Positions 24,083 to 33,593 of a stretch of DNA of 37,555 bases are shown here, one piece after another. The translations under genes and the position numbers were made by a program. Origin of the DNA: Terriglobia bacterium (lineage in GTDB: Bacteria > Acidobacteriota > Terriglobia > Bryobacterales > Bryobacteraceae); contig PSRJ01000247.1 in NCBI GenBank assembly GCA_003175985.1, positions 1 through 37,555 of the forward strand. Direction: 5' to 3'. Within the stretch, counting starts at the first letter, position 1. Each line of letters starts with the position of its first letter. The notes beneath the pieces were generated by a model, which saw nothing but the letters and a program-made list of their open reading frames with translations, searched no databases and had not been told where the DNA came from.

Positions 24083-24873
24083 GAATTCCATTCACGAAAG
24101 CGCACGGCGCCAAAAACGACTTTCTCTTGACGTGGCAGGACGAGGCCCCGGAAGGCGATTTTTCCGCGATTGCCCGCGCGATCTGCGACCGCCACACCGG
24201 CATCGGAGCCGATGGCTGGCTGCTCGTGGCGCGTGCCGCCGATAGCGAAGCCGACGCCGGGATTCAGCTCTACAATTCCGACGGCAGCGTCGCCGAGATC
24301 TCAGGTAACGGCACCCGCTGCGCCGCGGCTCTCCTTATCAAACACGGGTATGCTCCAGGCGTAGTACGGGTTCGCACCGGCGCCGGCGTTAAGACGCTGC
24401 GCCTCTTACGCCGCGGCGACCGGCATTTCGATCTCGAAATGAACATGGGCCGGCCCGAGATCACCGCGGAACGGTTCGACCTGCCGCTCTCGGGCGGGCC
24501 GCGCGATGTGACTCTGCTCTGGGTAGGCAATCCCCAGTGCGCCGTTCCGGTGGAGCATTTCGATTTCGATTGGCGCGCCATGGGCGCCGAGATCGAAGCC
24601 CACCCTCATTTCCCCGACCGCACCAATGTGTCGTTTTTGAAGCGCGTCGACGCGCATTCCATTGAGACTCGGTTCTTTGAACGCGGGGCGGGTGAAACTT
24701 TGAGTTCCGGCACCGGTTCCACCGCCGCGGCAGTAACGGCCGTGAGCCGAGGGCTGGCCGCCTCTCCTGTACGTGTGATCACCCCCGCCGGACCCATGGA
24801 TATCCGTCTGGAAGAGAACGCATACTTGATTGGTCCGGCTGAGATCATCGCGGAAGGCCAATTTTTCATGTGA
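24079..24873 (+). CDS. dapF: Diaminopimelate epimerase-like protein with Cys-to-Ser change
   Basis: This 264-residue protein has the two-domain DapF fold: TKAHGAKNDFLL, DRHTGIGADGWLLV, YNSDGSVAEISGNGTRCAAA and GNPQCAV match. DapF uses two cysteines as acid and base to convert LL- to meso-diaminopimelate, needed for lysine and peptidoglycan. The first, C81, is present (GNGTRC). The second, normally in E-T-x-A-C-G-T-G, reads E206-T-L-S-S210-G-T-G, so Ser replaces Cys. The enzyme may use Ser, work differently, or act on another substrate of this fold. The ATG overlaps the glycosyltransferase stop; no Shine-Dalgarno site. The next gene follows after 12 bases. Cytoplasmic. Whether another dapF exists in the genome is not visible. 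Confidence 0.85.
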   Translation: MRIPFTKAHGAKNDFLLTWQDEAPEGDFSAIARAICDRHTGIGADGWLLVARAADSEADAGIQLYNSDGSVAEISGNGTRCAAALLIKHGYAPGVVRVRTGAGVKTLRLLRRGDRHFDLEMNMGRPEITAERFDLPLSGGPRDVTLLWVGNPQCAVPVEHFDFDWRAMGAEIEAHPHFPDRTNVSFLKRVDAHSIETRFFERGAGETLSSGTGSTAAAVTAVSRGLAASPVRVITPAGPMDIRLEENAYLIGPAEIIAEGQFFM

Positions 24874-24885
24874 GAATTACGGGTA

Positions 24886-26211
24886 ATGTCGGAAGCCCAA
24901 ATCGCCATGCCGGCCACGGCACAAATTCTGGAGGAAAAGATTCGCTCGCGGCACGCCCGGGTCGGAATCGTCGGCCTCGGTTATGTGGGATTGCCGCTGG
25001 CGGTGGAGTACGCCAAGGCCGGCTACTCCGTTACCGGGATCGACGTTAGCGAGGGCAAGACCCAGCGCGTCAACACCGGCGATTCTTATGTCGGCGATAT
25101 CGCAAGCGCAACACTGGCGCCCCTGGTAGATTCCGGCAAGCTGCGCGCCACTACCGATTTTTCTGCCATTCTCGACCTCGATACCATCAACATCTGTGTT
25201 CCAACCCCGCTACGGAAGACCAAAGACCCGGACATGAGTTATATCGTGTCGGCATGCCAGGAAATCGCGAAACATTTTCATGCGGGCATGTTGGTGATCC
25301 TGGAATCGACCACCTATCCCGGCACGACCGACGAGCTGGTGCTTCCGATGCTTTCGAAGTCCGGCCTGGAAGTGGGCCGCGACTTCTTCCTCTGCTTTTC
25401 GCCGGAGCGGGTTGATCCAGGCAATCCCCGCTATCAGACCGCCAACATACCCAAAGTCGTGGGCGGCTGCACACCGGAGTGTACTCAAATGGGGAGCCTG
25501 TTCTACTCCCAGGCGCTGGAGCGGGTGATTCCTGTGAGCTCCACGCAAGTGGCCGAGATGGTCAAGCTTCTCGAGAACACCTTCCGCATGATCAACATCG
25601 GTCTGGTGAACGAAGTCGCGCTGATGTGCGATCGAATGGGAATCAATGTCTGGGAGGTAATCGACGCGGCGGCAACCAAACCATTCGGCTTTATGCCGTT
25701 CTATCCGGGTCCTGGGCTGGGCGGCCATTGCATTCCAATTGACCCGTGGTATCTTTCCTGGAAAACCAAGCAGACAGGCATTGAAGCGCGCTTTATCGAG
25801 CTCGCGGGATACATCAACGGACAAATGCCGCACTTCGTTGTGGAAAAAGTGCAGAACGCGCTGAATGACGTCAGTAAGCCTGTGAAAGGCTCCCGCGTTC
25901 ACGTCTTCGGAGTCGCTTACAAGCGCAACATAGATGACGTACGCGAATCTCCGGCTCTCGATCTCCTGCTGCTTTTGAAACAGCGCGGCGCGGTTCTGAG
26001 CTACAGCGATCCGTACGTCCCGCTGCTACGGCTGGACGGAGTCGACTTAACGGCTCAGCCGGAAGAGGCCGTCGCTTCCGCTGACTGCGTGGTCGTCGTC
26101 ACGGATCATTCCGCGTTCGATTACGAAGCGCTGGTGCAGCGGGCCCGGCTCATTGTCGACACACGGAATGCGCTGCGCGCGTTCACGTCGCCTAAGATCG
26201 TGCGATTGTAG
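24886..26211 (+). CDS. Nucleotide-sugar dehydrogenase (UDP-glucose/UDP-GlcNAc 6-dehydrogenase type)
   Basis: This 441-residue enzyme oxidises the C6 hydroxyl of a nucleotide sugar to an acid with two NAD+ molecules. The Rossmann motif is VGIVGLGYVGLPLAVEYAKA (GxGxxG). The catalytic region has ILESTTYPGT, ENTFRMINIGLVNE and PGLGGHCIPIDPWYL with thiohemiacetal-forming C282. The C-terminal NDP-sugar domain is VFGVAYKRNIDDVRESPALD. The pattern fits the WbpA/TviB-type (UDP-N-acetylhexosamine) subgroup better than classical UDP-glucose dehydrogenases, but this is inferred from the overall pattern. A role in capsule or O-antigen sugar supply would suit the adjoining glycosyltransferase. The start ATG is 12 bases after dapF; the N-terminal 23 residues are extra. 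Confidence 0.9.
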   Translation: MSEAQIAMPATAQILEEKIRSRHARVGIVGLGYVGLPLAVEYAKAGYSVTGIDVSEGKTQRVNTGDSYVGDIASATLAPLVDSGKLRATTDFSAILDLDTINICVPTPLRKTKDPDMSYIVSACQEIAKHFHAGMLVILESTTYPGTTDELVLPMLSKSGLEVGRDFFLCFSPERVDPGNPRYQTANIPKVVGGCTPECTQMGSLFYSQALERVIPVSSTQVAEMVKLLENTFRMINIGLVNEVALMCDRMGINVWEVIDAAATKPFGFMPFYPGPGLGGHCIPIDPWYLSWKTKQTGIEARFIELAGYINGQMPHFVVEKVQNALNDVSKPVKGSRVHVFGVAYKRNIDDVRESPALDLLLLLKQRGAVLSYSDPYVPLLRLDGVDLTAQPEEAVASADCVVVVTDHSAFDYEALVQRARLIVDTRNALRAFTSPKIVRL

Positions 26212-26218
26212 ATTTGTC

Positions 26219-26677
26219 ATGGCCTTTCAACTATTCTCCAGTGCCTTTGCCGAAGGGAGCTGGATTCCGGATTTGCACACCTGTCAGGGAGCGGATCTGT
26301 CGCCCTCGCTCGAGTGGTCGGGCGAGCCCTCCGGCACGCTCAGCTTTACGCTGATCGTCGACGATCCGGATGCACCGGGAAAGGTGTGGAATCACTGGCT
26401 GCTCTACGATATCCCGCCGAAAATACACAACCTTGCCCAAGGCTATAAACCGTCCAGCCTCGGTGTGGGTGGCCAGAACGATTTCGGCAAGAACGGTTAT
26501 GGAGGGCCGTGTCCTCCCAAGGGTCATGGCCCGCACCGATATTTTTTCAAGCTATATGCGTTAGACGTGCAGAATCTCGCCGTCCCCAAGGGAGCGAAAC
26601 GGGCCGAGTTGGATCACGCGATCCAGGGCCACGTGCTGGCCGAGACGCAGTACATGGGACGTTACGAGCGGAAGTAA
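26219..26677 (+). CDS. YbhB/YbcL-type PEBP-family protein
   Basis: This 152-residue protein is a phosphatidylethanolamine-binding protein homologue of the bacterial YbhB/YbcL group, sometimes called Raf-kinase-inhibitor-like. The ligand pocket motifs are DDPDAPGKVWNHWLLYDIP (with D-P-D-A-P and W-N-H-W) and GGPCPPKGHGPHRYFFKLYA. Length and order are normal. No signal peptide is seen, so it is cytoplasmic. The start ATG at 26219 is preferred; the frame continues upstream into the dehydrogenase end. It follows the nucleotide-sugar dehydrogenase by 7 bases and converges on the thiolase with 4 bases between stops. Its biological role is not known for bacteria. Confidence 0.9.
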   Translation: MAFQLFSSAFAEGSWIPDLHTCQGADLSPSLEWSGEPSGTLSFTLIVDDPDAPGKVWNHWLLYDIPPKIHNLAQGYKPSSLGVGGQNDFGKNGYGGPCPPKGHGPHRYFFKLYALDVQNLAVPKGAKRAELDHAIQGHVLAETQYMGRYERK

Positions 26678-26681
26678 ATCC

Positions 26682-27887
<1,206 letters not shown>

Positions 27888-27896
27888 AAACTCCCT

Positions 27897-27963
27897 ATTT
27901 TAGACCCCCGGTTGTAACGAATCAGGGGAATGCTTGACTTGCTCTCCGCAAACAGAACATAAT
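27897..27963 (+). promoter_or_regulatory. Divergent promoters for thiolase and TonB receptor
   Basis: For the receptor, TTGACT (27934-27939) and CATAAT (27958-27963) are separated by 18 bases; this is the best -35/-10 pair in the window. Leftward, TAAAAT (27902-27897) with CTGATT (27925-27920, 17-base spacing) could serve the thiolase, starting only a few bases before its ATG. A GGAGGGGG Shine-Dalgarno site (27986-27993) precedes ATG 27997. Confidence 0.55.
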
Positions 27964-27996
27964 CGCGCTAACGCGTAGCTCGCTTGGAGGGGGACC

Positions 27997-30900
27997 ATGA
28001 AGTCTTTTCGGTTTTTGGCTGCTACTTTTGCGCTGGCAGTGTGTAGTACCGCAGCCTGGGGGCAAGGCATCTCCTCTGCCCAGATTCAGGGAACGGTGCA
28101 AGATGCCTCCGGCCTGGCCGTGCCCGGAGCCGAGATCAAGGCCACACAGACCGAAACAGGCATCAGCCGGACGACGACCACCGGAGCCGATGGCGGCTAC
28201 GTGCTCCCCAATCTGCCAGTAGGCCCTTATTCGCTGGAAGTAACGAAACAGGGATTCGCGAAGTACGTGCAGACCGGTATTGTGCTGCAGGTCGCCGCGA
28301 ATCCCACGATCGACATCGCCCTCAAGGTTGGAGCCGTGAGCGAACAGGTTTCGGTCGAAGCCAATGCGGCCATGGTGGAAACGCAAAACACCGCCGTCGG
28401 CCAGATCATGGAGAACCAGCGCATCCTGGAACTCCCGCTGAATGGGCGCAACCCCGCCGACCTCATCCAGCTTTCCGGCGCGGCAGTCGGCGGATCGATT
28501 GCCGGACCAGCTTACAACGCCTCCAGCCGAAGCTTTCAAGGCGTGCTCGGCGGAGAAGGCTTCTCCGTGGCCGGCGGACAATCCTCGGGAATCGCCTACC
28601 TGCTCGACGGCACGCTCCACAACAATGCCTACGACAACCTGAACCTCCCGCTTCCCTTCCCCGACGCGCTTCAGGAATTCAAGCTTGAGACCAGCGCGCT
28701 CACCGCGCAGAACGGAATTCATGGCGGCGCTACGGTCAACGCGGTTACGAAGTCGGGAACCAACGAGTTTCATGGCGATGTTTTTGAGTTCCTCCGCAAT
28801 AACAAATTCAACGCCACGAATCCCTTCGCAGGCCGGGGCCCCGACGGCCGCCGCCTCACAGACGGCCTGAAACGCAACCAGTTCGGCGGCACCATCGGCG
28901 GCCCCATTAAGAAAAACAAACTGTTCTTTTTCGGTGGATGGCAGGAGACGCTGACCCGCATCACTCCAGCCGACACGCTCTCTTTCATACCAACGGCCCA
29001 AATGCTCGCGGGTGATTTCACCACGTTCGCCTCGCCGGCCTGCAACGCCGGACGGCAAGTCAACCTGGGTGCTCCGTTCTCCGGTAACCGCATTGCTCCC
29101 TCGCTGTTCAGTCCGGCCGCATTGAAGATCGTCAGCCGCCTTCCGACCACCGCCGATCCCTGCGGCCAGATTCGCTACACGAATCCGCTCCACCAGAATG
29201 AGTATCAAGCGGTCGGTAAAGGCGATTATCAGGTCAGCGCGAAGAACTCGCTGTTCGGCCGTTACATGGCCACTACGCTGACTCAGGTGCCGCCCTACGC
29301 GCTGGGAAACAACATTCTGCAAACCACGGTGGGCGGCCGCGATAACCTGGCGCAGTCGGTTACGCTCGGCGATACGCACCTGATCGGCGCCAGCATGGTG
29401 AATTCCTTCCGCATGGCCATGAACCGCACGGCCATCCACCGCACCAGCAAAGATTTCTTCTCGGCGCCTGAGGTCGGTATCAATGTATTCAGCTACATGC
29501 CGCATTACATGCTGCTAACGATCACGGGCGGCTTCGCTCTCGGCGGCGGCACGGAGAGCGAATCGACCTTCCGTACCACGACGTTCCAGCTTGGAGACGA
29601 TTTCAGTTGGGTCCGTGGATCGCACCAGATCTCCTTCGGCGCGAGCGGCGCCCGCTGGCAATCCAGTTCACAAGCCAACGTGCGCTCGCCGGGGCCGTTC
29701 ACTTTTGACGGCTCCGCTACCGGCCTGGGCCTGGCGGATTTTCTGGTGGGCCGTCCCAGCCTCTACGACCCGGCCGCTCCCAACACGCTCTTCATGGCGC
29801 AATGGTATCTCGGCCTCTACGCGCAGGATACCTGGAAGATTTCGCCGCGCGTGACCCTTAACTACGGGCTGCGATGGGAGCCCTGGTTCCCGCAGATCAT
29901 CACCAACGGCAACATCTACAACTTCAGCTTTGACCGCTTCACGCAGGGCAACAAGAGTGCGGTCTACAAGAACGCTCCGGCCGGCTTGTATTATCCCGGC
30001 GACCCCGGGTTTCCCGGAAAATCCGGCCAGTATCGCAAGATGCTCGATTTCCAGCCGCGCGTGGGAATTGCCTGGGACCCGCTGGGCGACGGCAAGATGT
30101 CGATCCGCGCCTCTTACGGGCTCTTCTACGACTTCGCCAATGGCCAGTTCTTCATCAACAGCACGATCGCGCCGCCGTTCGGCGATGAGGTTCGCGTGCC
30201 CAGCCCCGCCGGTGGGCTGGACGATCCCTGGCGCGGCGTGCCGGGAGGAAATCCGTTTCCCATCCAATTCAATTCGGCCAACGCATTGTTCCCGTTCGGT
30301 TCGCCGTACCTGACCGTGAACTACGACATGCCCGCCACGGCTCTCCACTCGTGGAATCTCAGCATCCAGCGGCAGATCGCGTCCAACTGGCTGGTGTCGG
30401 CCAGTTACATCGCTAATGAGACGCAGCACCTGTGGGCTTCCACGCAGCTCAATCCCGGAGTGTATATCCCGGGCAACTGTACCGCCGGGCAGTACGGCCT
30501 GACGGCGCCCGGGCTTTGCTCAACCACGACCAACCTCAATCAACGGCGTGTGCTCAGCCTGTTGAACCCGGCCGTCGGGCAGTATTACGGATACGTCGAC
30601 GTTTTCGATCCCGGCGGCACCCAAAGTTATAACGGGTTGTTGGTGGCCGTGCAGCACCGCCTCAGCCACGGATTGACGATTAGCGGTAACTACACCTGGT
30701 CGCACTGCATCGGCGATTACAGCCAGGAGTTCACCACGCCCAATGTCGGTTCCGGTTACCAGGTTCCCAATAATCGGCGTTACGACCGGGGCGATTGTGC
30801 CCTCGACCGCCGCCACAATTTCAATATGACGGGTGTGTATCAACTGCCCCGTTTCCGCAACGGCATCGTTCGGGCCGTGGTAACGGGCTGGAAGATTTCA

Positions 30901-31317
30901 CCGATTTTCCGTTACATCTCCGGCGCCGCGCTTACGACAACCACGGGTGTGGATCGCGCGCTCAACGGCAACACAGCGACGCAAAGGCCCATGCAGTTAC
31001 TCCCCGATCCGTATGCGCACGGTTTCCTGAATTACCTGAATTCCCGGGCTTTCACGCAGCCCGCTCTGGGGACTCTGGGCAACATGGGAACCTACAGCCT
31101 GCGCGGGCCGGGAGTATTCCAGATCGACACCTCTCTCGCCCGCGTTTTCCGCGTAACCGAGCGTAAGACTCTGGAAATCCGCGGCGAGGCCTTCAATCTG
31201 CCGAATTTCTTCCTGCGAAACAATCCGACGGTGGCGTTCAGCAGCCCGACCTTCGGCACCATTAACACGGCCCGCGACCCGCGAATCATCCAGCTAGCGG
31301 CGAAGTTCGTGTTCTGA
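27997..31317 (+). CDS. Oar-like TonB-dependent receptor with carboxypeptidase-regulatory-like domain
   Basis: This 1106-residue outer-membrane protein has a signal peptide (MKSFRFLAATFALAVCSTAA), then a carboxypeptidase-regulatory-like Ig-type domain (about 28-110: QIQGTVQDASGLAVPGAEIK, TTGADGGYVLPNLPVGPYSL). A plug domain follows (about 120-260, with LPLNGRNPADLIQLSG, VNAVTKSGTNEFHGDVFEFL) and a long beta barrel ending in Phe (LAAKFVF). This is the Oar-like receptor type expanded in Acidobacteriota. It should bring large or complex ligands, often plant glycans or peptides, across the outer membrane with TonB-ExbB-ExbD, which are not present here. It has a good promoter and a strong Shine-Dalgarno site. 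A cupin gene follows after 4 bases, probably on the same transcript. Confidence 0.93.
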   Translation: MKSFRFLAATFALAVCSTAAWGQGISSAQIQGTVQDASGLAVPGAEIKATQTETGISRTTTTGADGGYVLPNLPVGPYSLEVTKQGFAKYVQTGIVLQVAANPTIDIALKVGAVSEQVSVEANAAMVETQNTAVGQIMENQRILELPLNGRNPADLIQLSGAAVGGSIAGPAYNASSRSFQGVLGGEGFSVAGGQSSGIAYLLDGTLHNNAYDNLNLPLPFPDALQEFKLETSALTAQNGIHGGATVNAVTKSGTNEFHGDVFEFLRNNKFNATNPFAGRGPDGRRLTDGLKRNQFGGTIGGPIKKNKLFFFGGWQETLTRITPADTLSFIPTAQMLAGDFTTFASPACNAGRQVNLGAPFSGNRIAPSLFSPAALKIVSRLPTTADPCGQIRYTNPLHQNEYQAVGKGDYQVSAKNSLFGRYMATTLTQVPPYALGNNILQTTVGGRDNLAQSVTLGDTHLIGASMVNSFRMAMNRTAIHRTSKDFFSAPEVGINVFSYMPHYMLLTITGGFALGGGTESESTFRTTTFQLGDDFSWVRGSHQISFGASGARWQSSSQANVRSPGPFTFDGSATGLGLADFLVGRPSLYDPAAPNTLFMAQWYLGLYAQDTWKISPRVTLNYGLRWEPWFPQIITNGNIYNFSFDRFTQGNKSAVYKNAPAGLYYPGDPGFPGKSGQYRKMLDFQPRVGIAWDPLGDGKMSIRASYGLFYDFANGQFFINSTIAPPFGDEVRVPSPAGGLDDPWRGVPGGNPFPIQFNSANALFPFGSPYLTVNYDMPATALHSWNLSIQRQIASNWLVSASYIANETQHLWASTQLNPGVYIPGNCTAGQYGLTAPGLCSTTTNLNQRRVLSLLNPAVGQYYGYVDVFDPGGTQSYNGLLVAVQHRLSHGLTISGNYTWSHCIGDYSQEFTTPNVGSGYQVPNNRRYDRGDCALDRRHNFNMTGVYQLPRFRNGIVRAVVTGWKISPIFRYISGAALTTTTGVDRALNGNTATQRPMQLLPDPYAHGFLNYLNSRAFTQPALGTLGNMGTYSLRGPGVFQIDTSLARVFRVTERKTLEIRGEAFNLPNFFLRNNPTVAFSSPTFGTINTARDPRIIQLAAKFVF

Positions 31318-31321
31318 TAGC

Positions 31322-31816
31322 ATGCTCCTCATGCGCGCAATCAGCATTACCTTCACTTTGGCAGTTTGGACTGTCGCGGCCGTGGCCCAGCAACCGGCCA
31401 TGAAGACTTATACATCGGCGGCGGATATTCAGGCGCTTATCGCCAAATCCAAAAGCGAACGCAAGGAGAATCAGCCCACCGTGGCGCAGCCGATCCTGCG
31501 GCTGGCGCCCTACAATGCAAATCTGGAATACCGTGCGTCCGTAGGTCCGGCGGCGATCCATGAAAAAGAAGCGGAGATGTTCTACGTGATCGACGGAACC
31601 GCCACGTTGGTAACCGGCGGCAAACTGGCGGAGGAGAAGCGGACCAACGCCGAGAACCTCTCGGGCACCGGGATTGAAGGCGGCACGCCGCGAAATATCG
31701 GCAAGGGCGATTTCATTATCGTTCCCGAGAACACGGCGCACTGGTTCAGCAAAATCGACGGCACGCTGGTGCTGATGTCGTTTCACGTGCCGCGATCGGG
31801 CGCGGCTGCGCACTAA
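31322..31816 (+). CDS. Exported cupin-domain protein
   Basis: This 164-residue protein has a signal peptide (MRAISITFTLAVWTVAAVAQ) when read from the second Met (31331); the first ATG at 31322 adds three residues. A single cupin barrel (about 60-158) shows motif 1 as IHEKEAEMFYVIDGTA and motif 2 as GDFIIVPENTAHWF. Motif 1 normally has HxH; here H80 is followed by K82 in place of the second His, with E85 and H140 remaining as possible ligands. Metal binding may be altered. The gene starts 4 bases after the receptor stop and probably shares its transcript. Its role is unknown. It converges on the next gene with 12 bases between stops. Confidence 0.82.
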   Translation: MLLMRAISITFTLAVWTVAAVAQQPAMKTYTSAADIQALIAKSKSERKENQPTVAQPILRLAPYNANLEYRASVGPAAIHEKEAEMFYVIDGTATLVTGGKLAEEKRTNAENLSGTGIEGGTPRNIGKGDFIIVPENTAHWFSKIDGTLVLMSFHVPRSGAAAH

Positions 31817-31828
31817 ACGGAAATCGCG

Positions 31829-32482
31829 CTATTTCGGAAAAGGCGCGAGCGGCGGTTTGACACCTCCAGGAAGCGGGCTGCGGGCCGTGTTCATGACCAT
31901 CGAAAGGTACACGTAATAGCCCTCGATATTGGCCGCTTCCACCACCCCGGCTTCTCCAAACTTTGCCAGGGCGCGGGCATAAGTCGCATCGCTGACGCTC
32001 TTGTTGTGCTGCAGCTCCGCGCAGAAATCGTAAATCAGCTCTTCGTCTTCCGCCATACGGTCGGGACGGCGCCCTTCCACTATCGCGGCTATTGTTTCCT
32101 TGCTTAGACCTGCTTGCAGGGCAGCATTGGCATGGGCGTTGAACTCGTAATTGTTGGTCCACTCGCGCGCCGCGATCAGGATCGCAAACTCCGTCAGCTT
32201 ATTGCCGAGAACCGGGTGCTGCTGTACGTGCAAACGCATCTCCAGGGCCGGCACGACCCATTCCGGCGAACGCAGGATTACCGACCAGGGCGGGCCCACA
32301 AGTTCGGTCTTGCGAAGTTCCTTGTACTCGGCCGAGGCCTTTTTCTGCGCCTCGGTCTGTTTATCCAAAGGGATAGGAGGAAGCCGGTCCTGTGCAAATG
32401 CGGTCGCGGCCACCATGAAAATGCCGGCCAGCGGCGCGGCCCGGAGCAAGACTTTCGCGTATCTGCTGTAACTTTTCCACAT
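31829..32482 (-). CDS. Exported carboxymuconolactone-decarboxylase-like protein
   Basis: This 217-residue protein has a signal peptide (VLLRAAPLAGIFMVAATAFA) and one carboxymuconolactone decarboxylase (CMD/AhpD-like) helical domain. Landmarks are LTEFAILIAAREWTNNYEFN (conserved helix pair), E113 and H117 in EFNAHANAALQAGLS, and IVEGRRPDRM. AhpD-type peroxidases carry a CxxC pair here; none is present, so it is closer to the decarboxylase-type fold, which uses Glu and His. An exported CMD protein is unusual; most act in the cytoplasm on aromatic-derived lactones. It is divergent from the metallo-beta-lactamase operon, with 78 bases between starts. Confidence 0.82.
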   Translation of the reverse strand: MWKSYSRYAKVLLRAAPLAGIFMVAATAFAQDRLPPIPLDKQTEAQKKASAEYKELRKTELVGPPWSVILRSPEWVVPALEMRLHVQQHPVLGNKLTEFAILIAAREWTNNYEFNAHANAALQAGLSKETIAAIVEGRRPDRMAEDEELIYDFCAELQHNKSVSDATYARALAKFGEAGVVEAANIEGYYVYLSMVMNTARSPLPGGVKPPLAPFPK

Positions 32483-32560
32483 TGCGGCTTACCTTTTATT
32501 AAAATGGTTTGGCCTGGAGTTTGGAGACTATCGCAGCAAAGAAGGAAATGCAAGTCTGAT
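32483..32560 (+). promoter_or_regulatory. 78-base divergent region between CMD-like and MBL genes
   Basis: An AT-rich core, TTTTATTAAAA (32494-32504), stands out in the GC-rich surroundings and is likely to hold the leftward promoter. AAGGAA (32542-32547) is a possible, rather distant, ribosome binding site for the 32561 gene. No clear -35/-10 pair could be assigned to either direction. Confidence 0.35.
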
Positions 32561-33565
32561 ATGCGTAGAGCAATGCTTTTGAAGGGAACCCCGAGCTGGA
32601 TCGTCGCCGTTCTGTGTCTTCTCACAGGAGGCGCCCTTTCCAGCCGAGCTGCGGAAGCGGATTCCGGCGGACTCGATGTGATCCAGGTCCGGCCGAATTT
32701 CTACATGATCGCCGGGGCGGGCGGAAACATCGCCGTGCAGGTCGGAATGGATGGCGTGGTGCTGATCGATTCCGGCTCGGAAGGCGCATCCGACCGCGTC
32801 CTGGCCGCCCTCAAGAAAATTACACCGCTGCCGCCGCGCTACATCATCAACACCGGAGCTGAGGCCGATCACGTTGGCGGCAACGGCAACCTCTCTAAAG
32901 CGGGATTGACCATTTTCGTAAATCCGCTGGGGAATTCGAACTTCACCAATGCCATGACTAACGGCGGCGGCGCTTCGATCCTCGCGCACGATAGCATCCT
33001 GCGCCGGATGAGCGCTCCCACCGGCAAGAAGTCGGCGTTCCCCGTGGAGAGCTGGCCGAACGAAGCGTTCCGTCAGAAGAGGTGGTATGTCCGTATGAAC
33101 GACGAAGGCATCGAAGTCCTTCATCAGCCCGCCGCCCACAGTGATGCTGATAGCTTCGTCTTCTTCCGCAAGTCCGATATCGTTGTGGCCGGTGATGTTC
33201 TGGATACCACGCGCTTCCCCGTCATCGACATTGAAAATGGCGGCAGCATCCAGGGTGAAATCGATGCCCTGAACAAGCTGATCGAATTAGCCATTCCGCC
33301 GGGGCCTTTTATTTATGAAGGAGTCGGCACGTACGTCATCCCCGGCCACGGCCGGCCGTGCGAGCAGTTGGATGTTGTGGATTACCGGGATATGGTGGTG
33401 ATCGTCCGCGACGTCGTCGCCGACATGATCAAGCAGGGCATGACCCTCGAACAAATCAAGGCAGCGCATCCGGCGCGGCCCTATGAGACCGAGTACGGGA
33501 CGCAAGAGGGTTCCGCCAGCGCTTTCGTCGAGTCCATATACAAAAGCTTGACGGCCAGGAAATAA
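32561..33565 (+). CDS. Exported metallo-beta-lactamase-fold protein with altered metal site
   Basis: From ATG 32561 this is a 334-residue protein with a signal peptide (WIVAVLCLLTGGALSSRA). The fold follows the metallo-hydrolase pattern: GGNIAVQVGMDGVVLIDSG, the metal loop, AAHSDADSFVFFRKSDIVVA, GDVLD and VIPGHGRP. In the usual HxHxDH loop it has G99-A-E101-A-D103-H104: the two Zn1 histidines are lost and only the Zn2 Asp-His remain, with H193, D212 and H263. It may bind one metal, or have a changed chemistry. The frame is open upstream, but that part is antisense to the CMD-like gene. The start at 32573 is an alternative. It heads a rightward four-gene set with gaps of 28, 14 and 14 bases. 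Confidence 0.85.
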   Translation: MRRAMLLKGTPSWIVAVLCLLTGGALSSRAAEADSGGLDVIQVRPNFYMIAGAGGNIAVQVGMDGVVLIDSGSEGASDRVLAALKKITPLPPRYIINTGAEADHVGGNGNLSKAGLTIFVNPLGNSNFTNAMTNGGGASILAHDSILRRMSAPTGKKSAFPVESWPNEAFRQKRWYVRMNDEGIEVLHQPAAHSDADSFVFFRKSDIVVAGDVLDTTRFPVIDIENGGSIQGEIDALNKLIELAIPPGPFIYEGVGTYVIPGHGRPCEQLDVVDYRDMVVIVRDVVADMIKQGMTLEQIKAAHPARPYETEYGTQEGSASAFVESIYKSLTARK

Positions 33566-33593
33566 CTCCGTGAGACGGGAAGAGAGAAACTGC

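Noticed and set aside
27922-29505. 527-residue minus-strand open frame
   Set aside because: Antisense to the N-terminal third of the TonB receptor, covering its promoter; no recognisable product.
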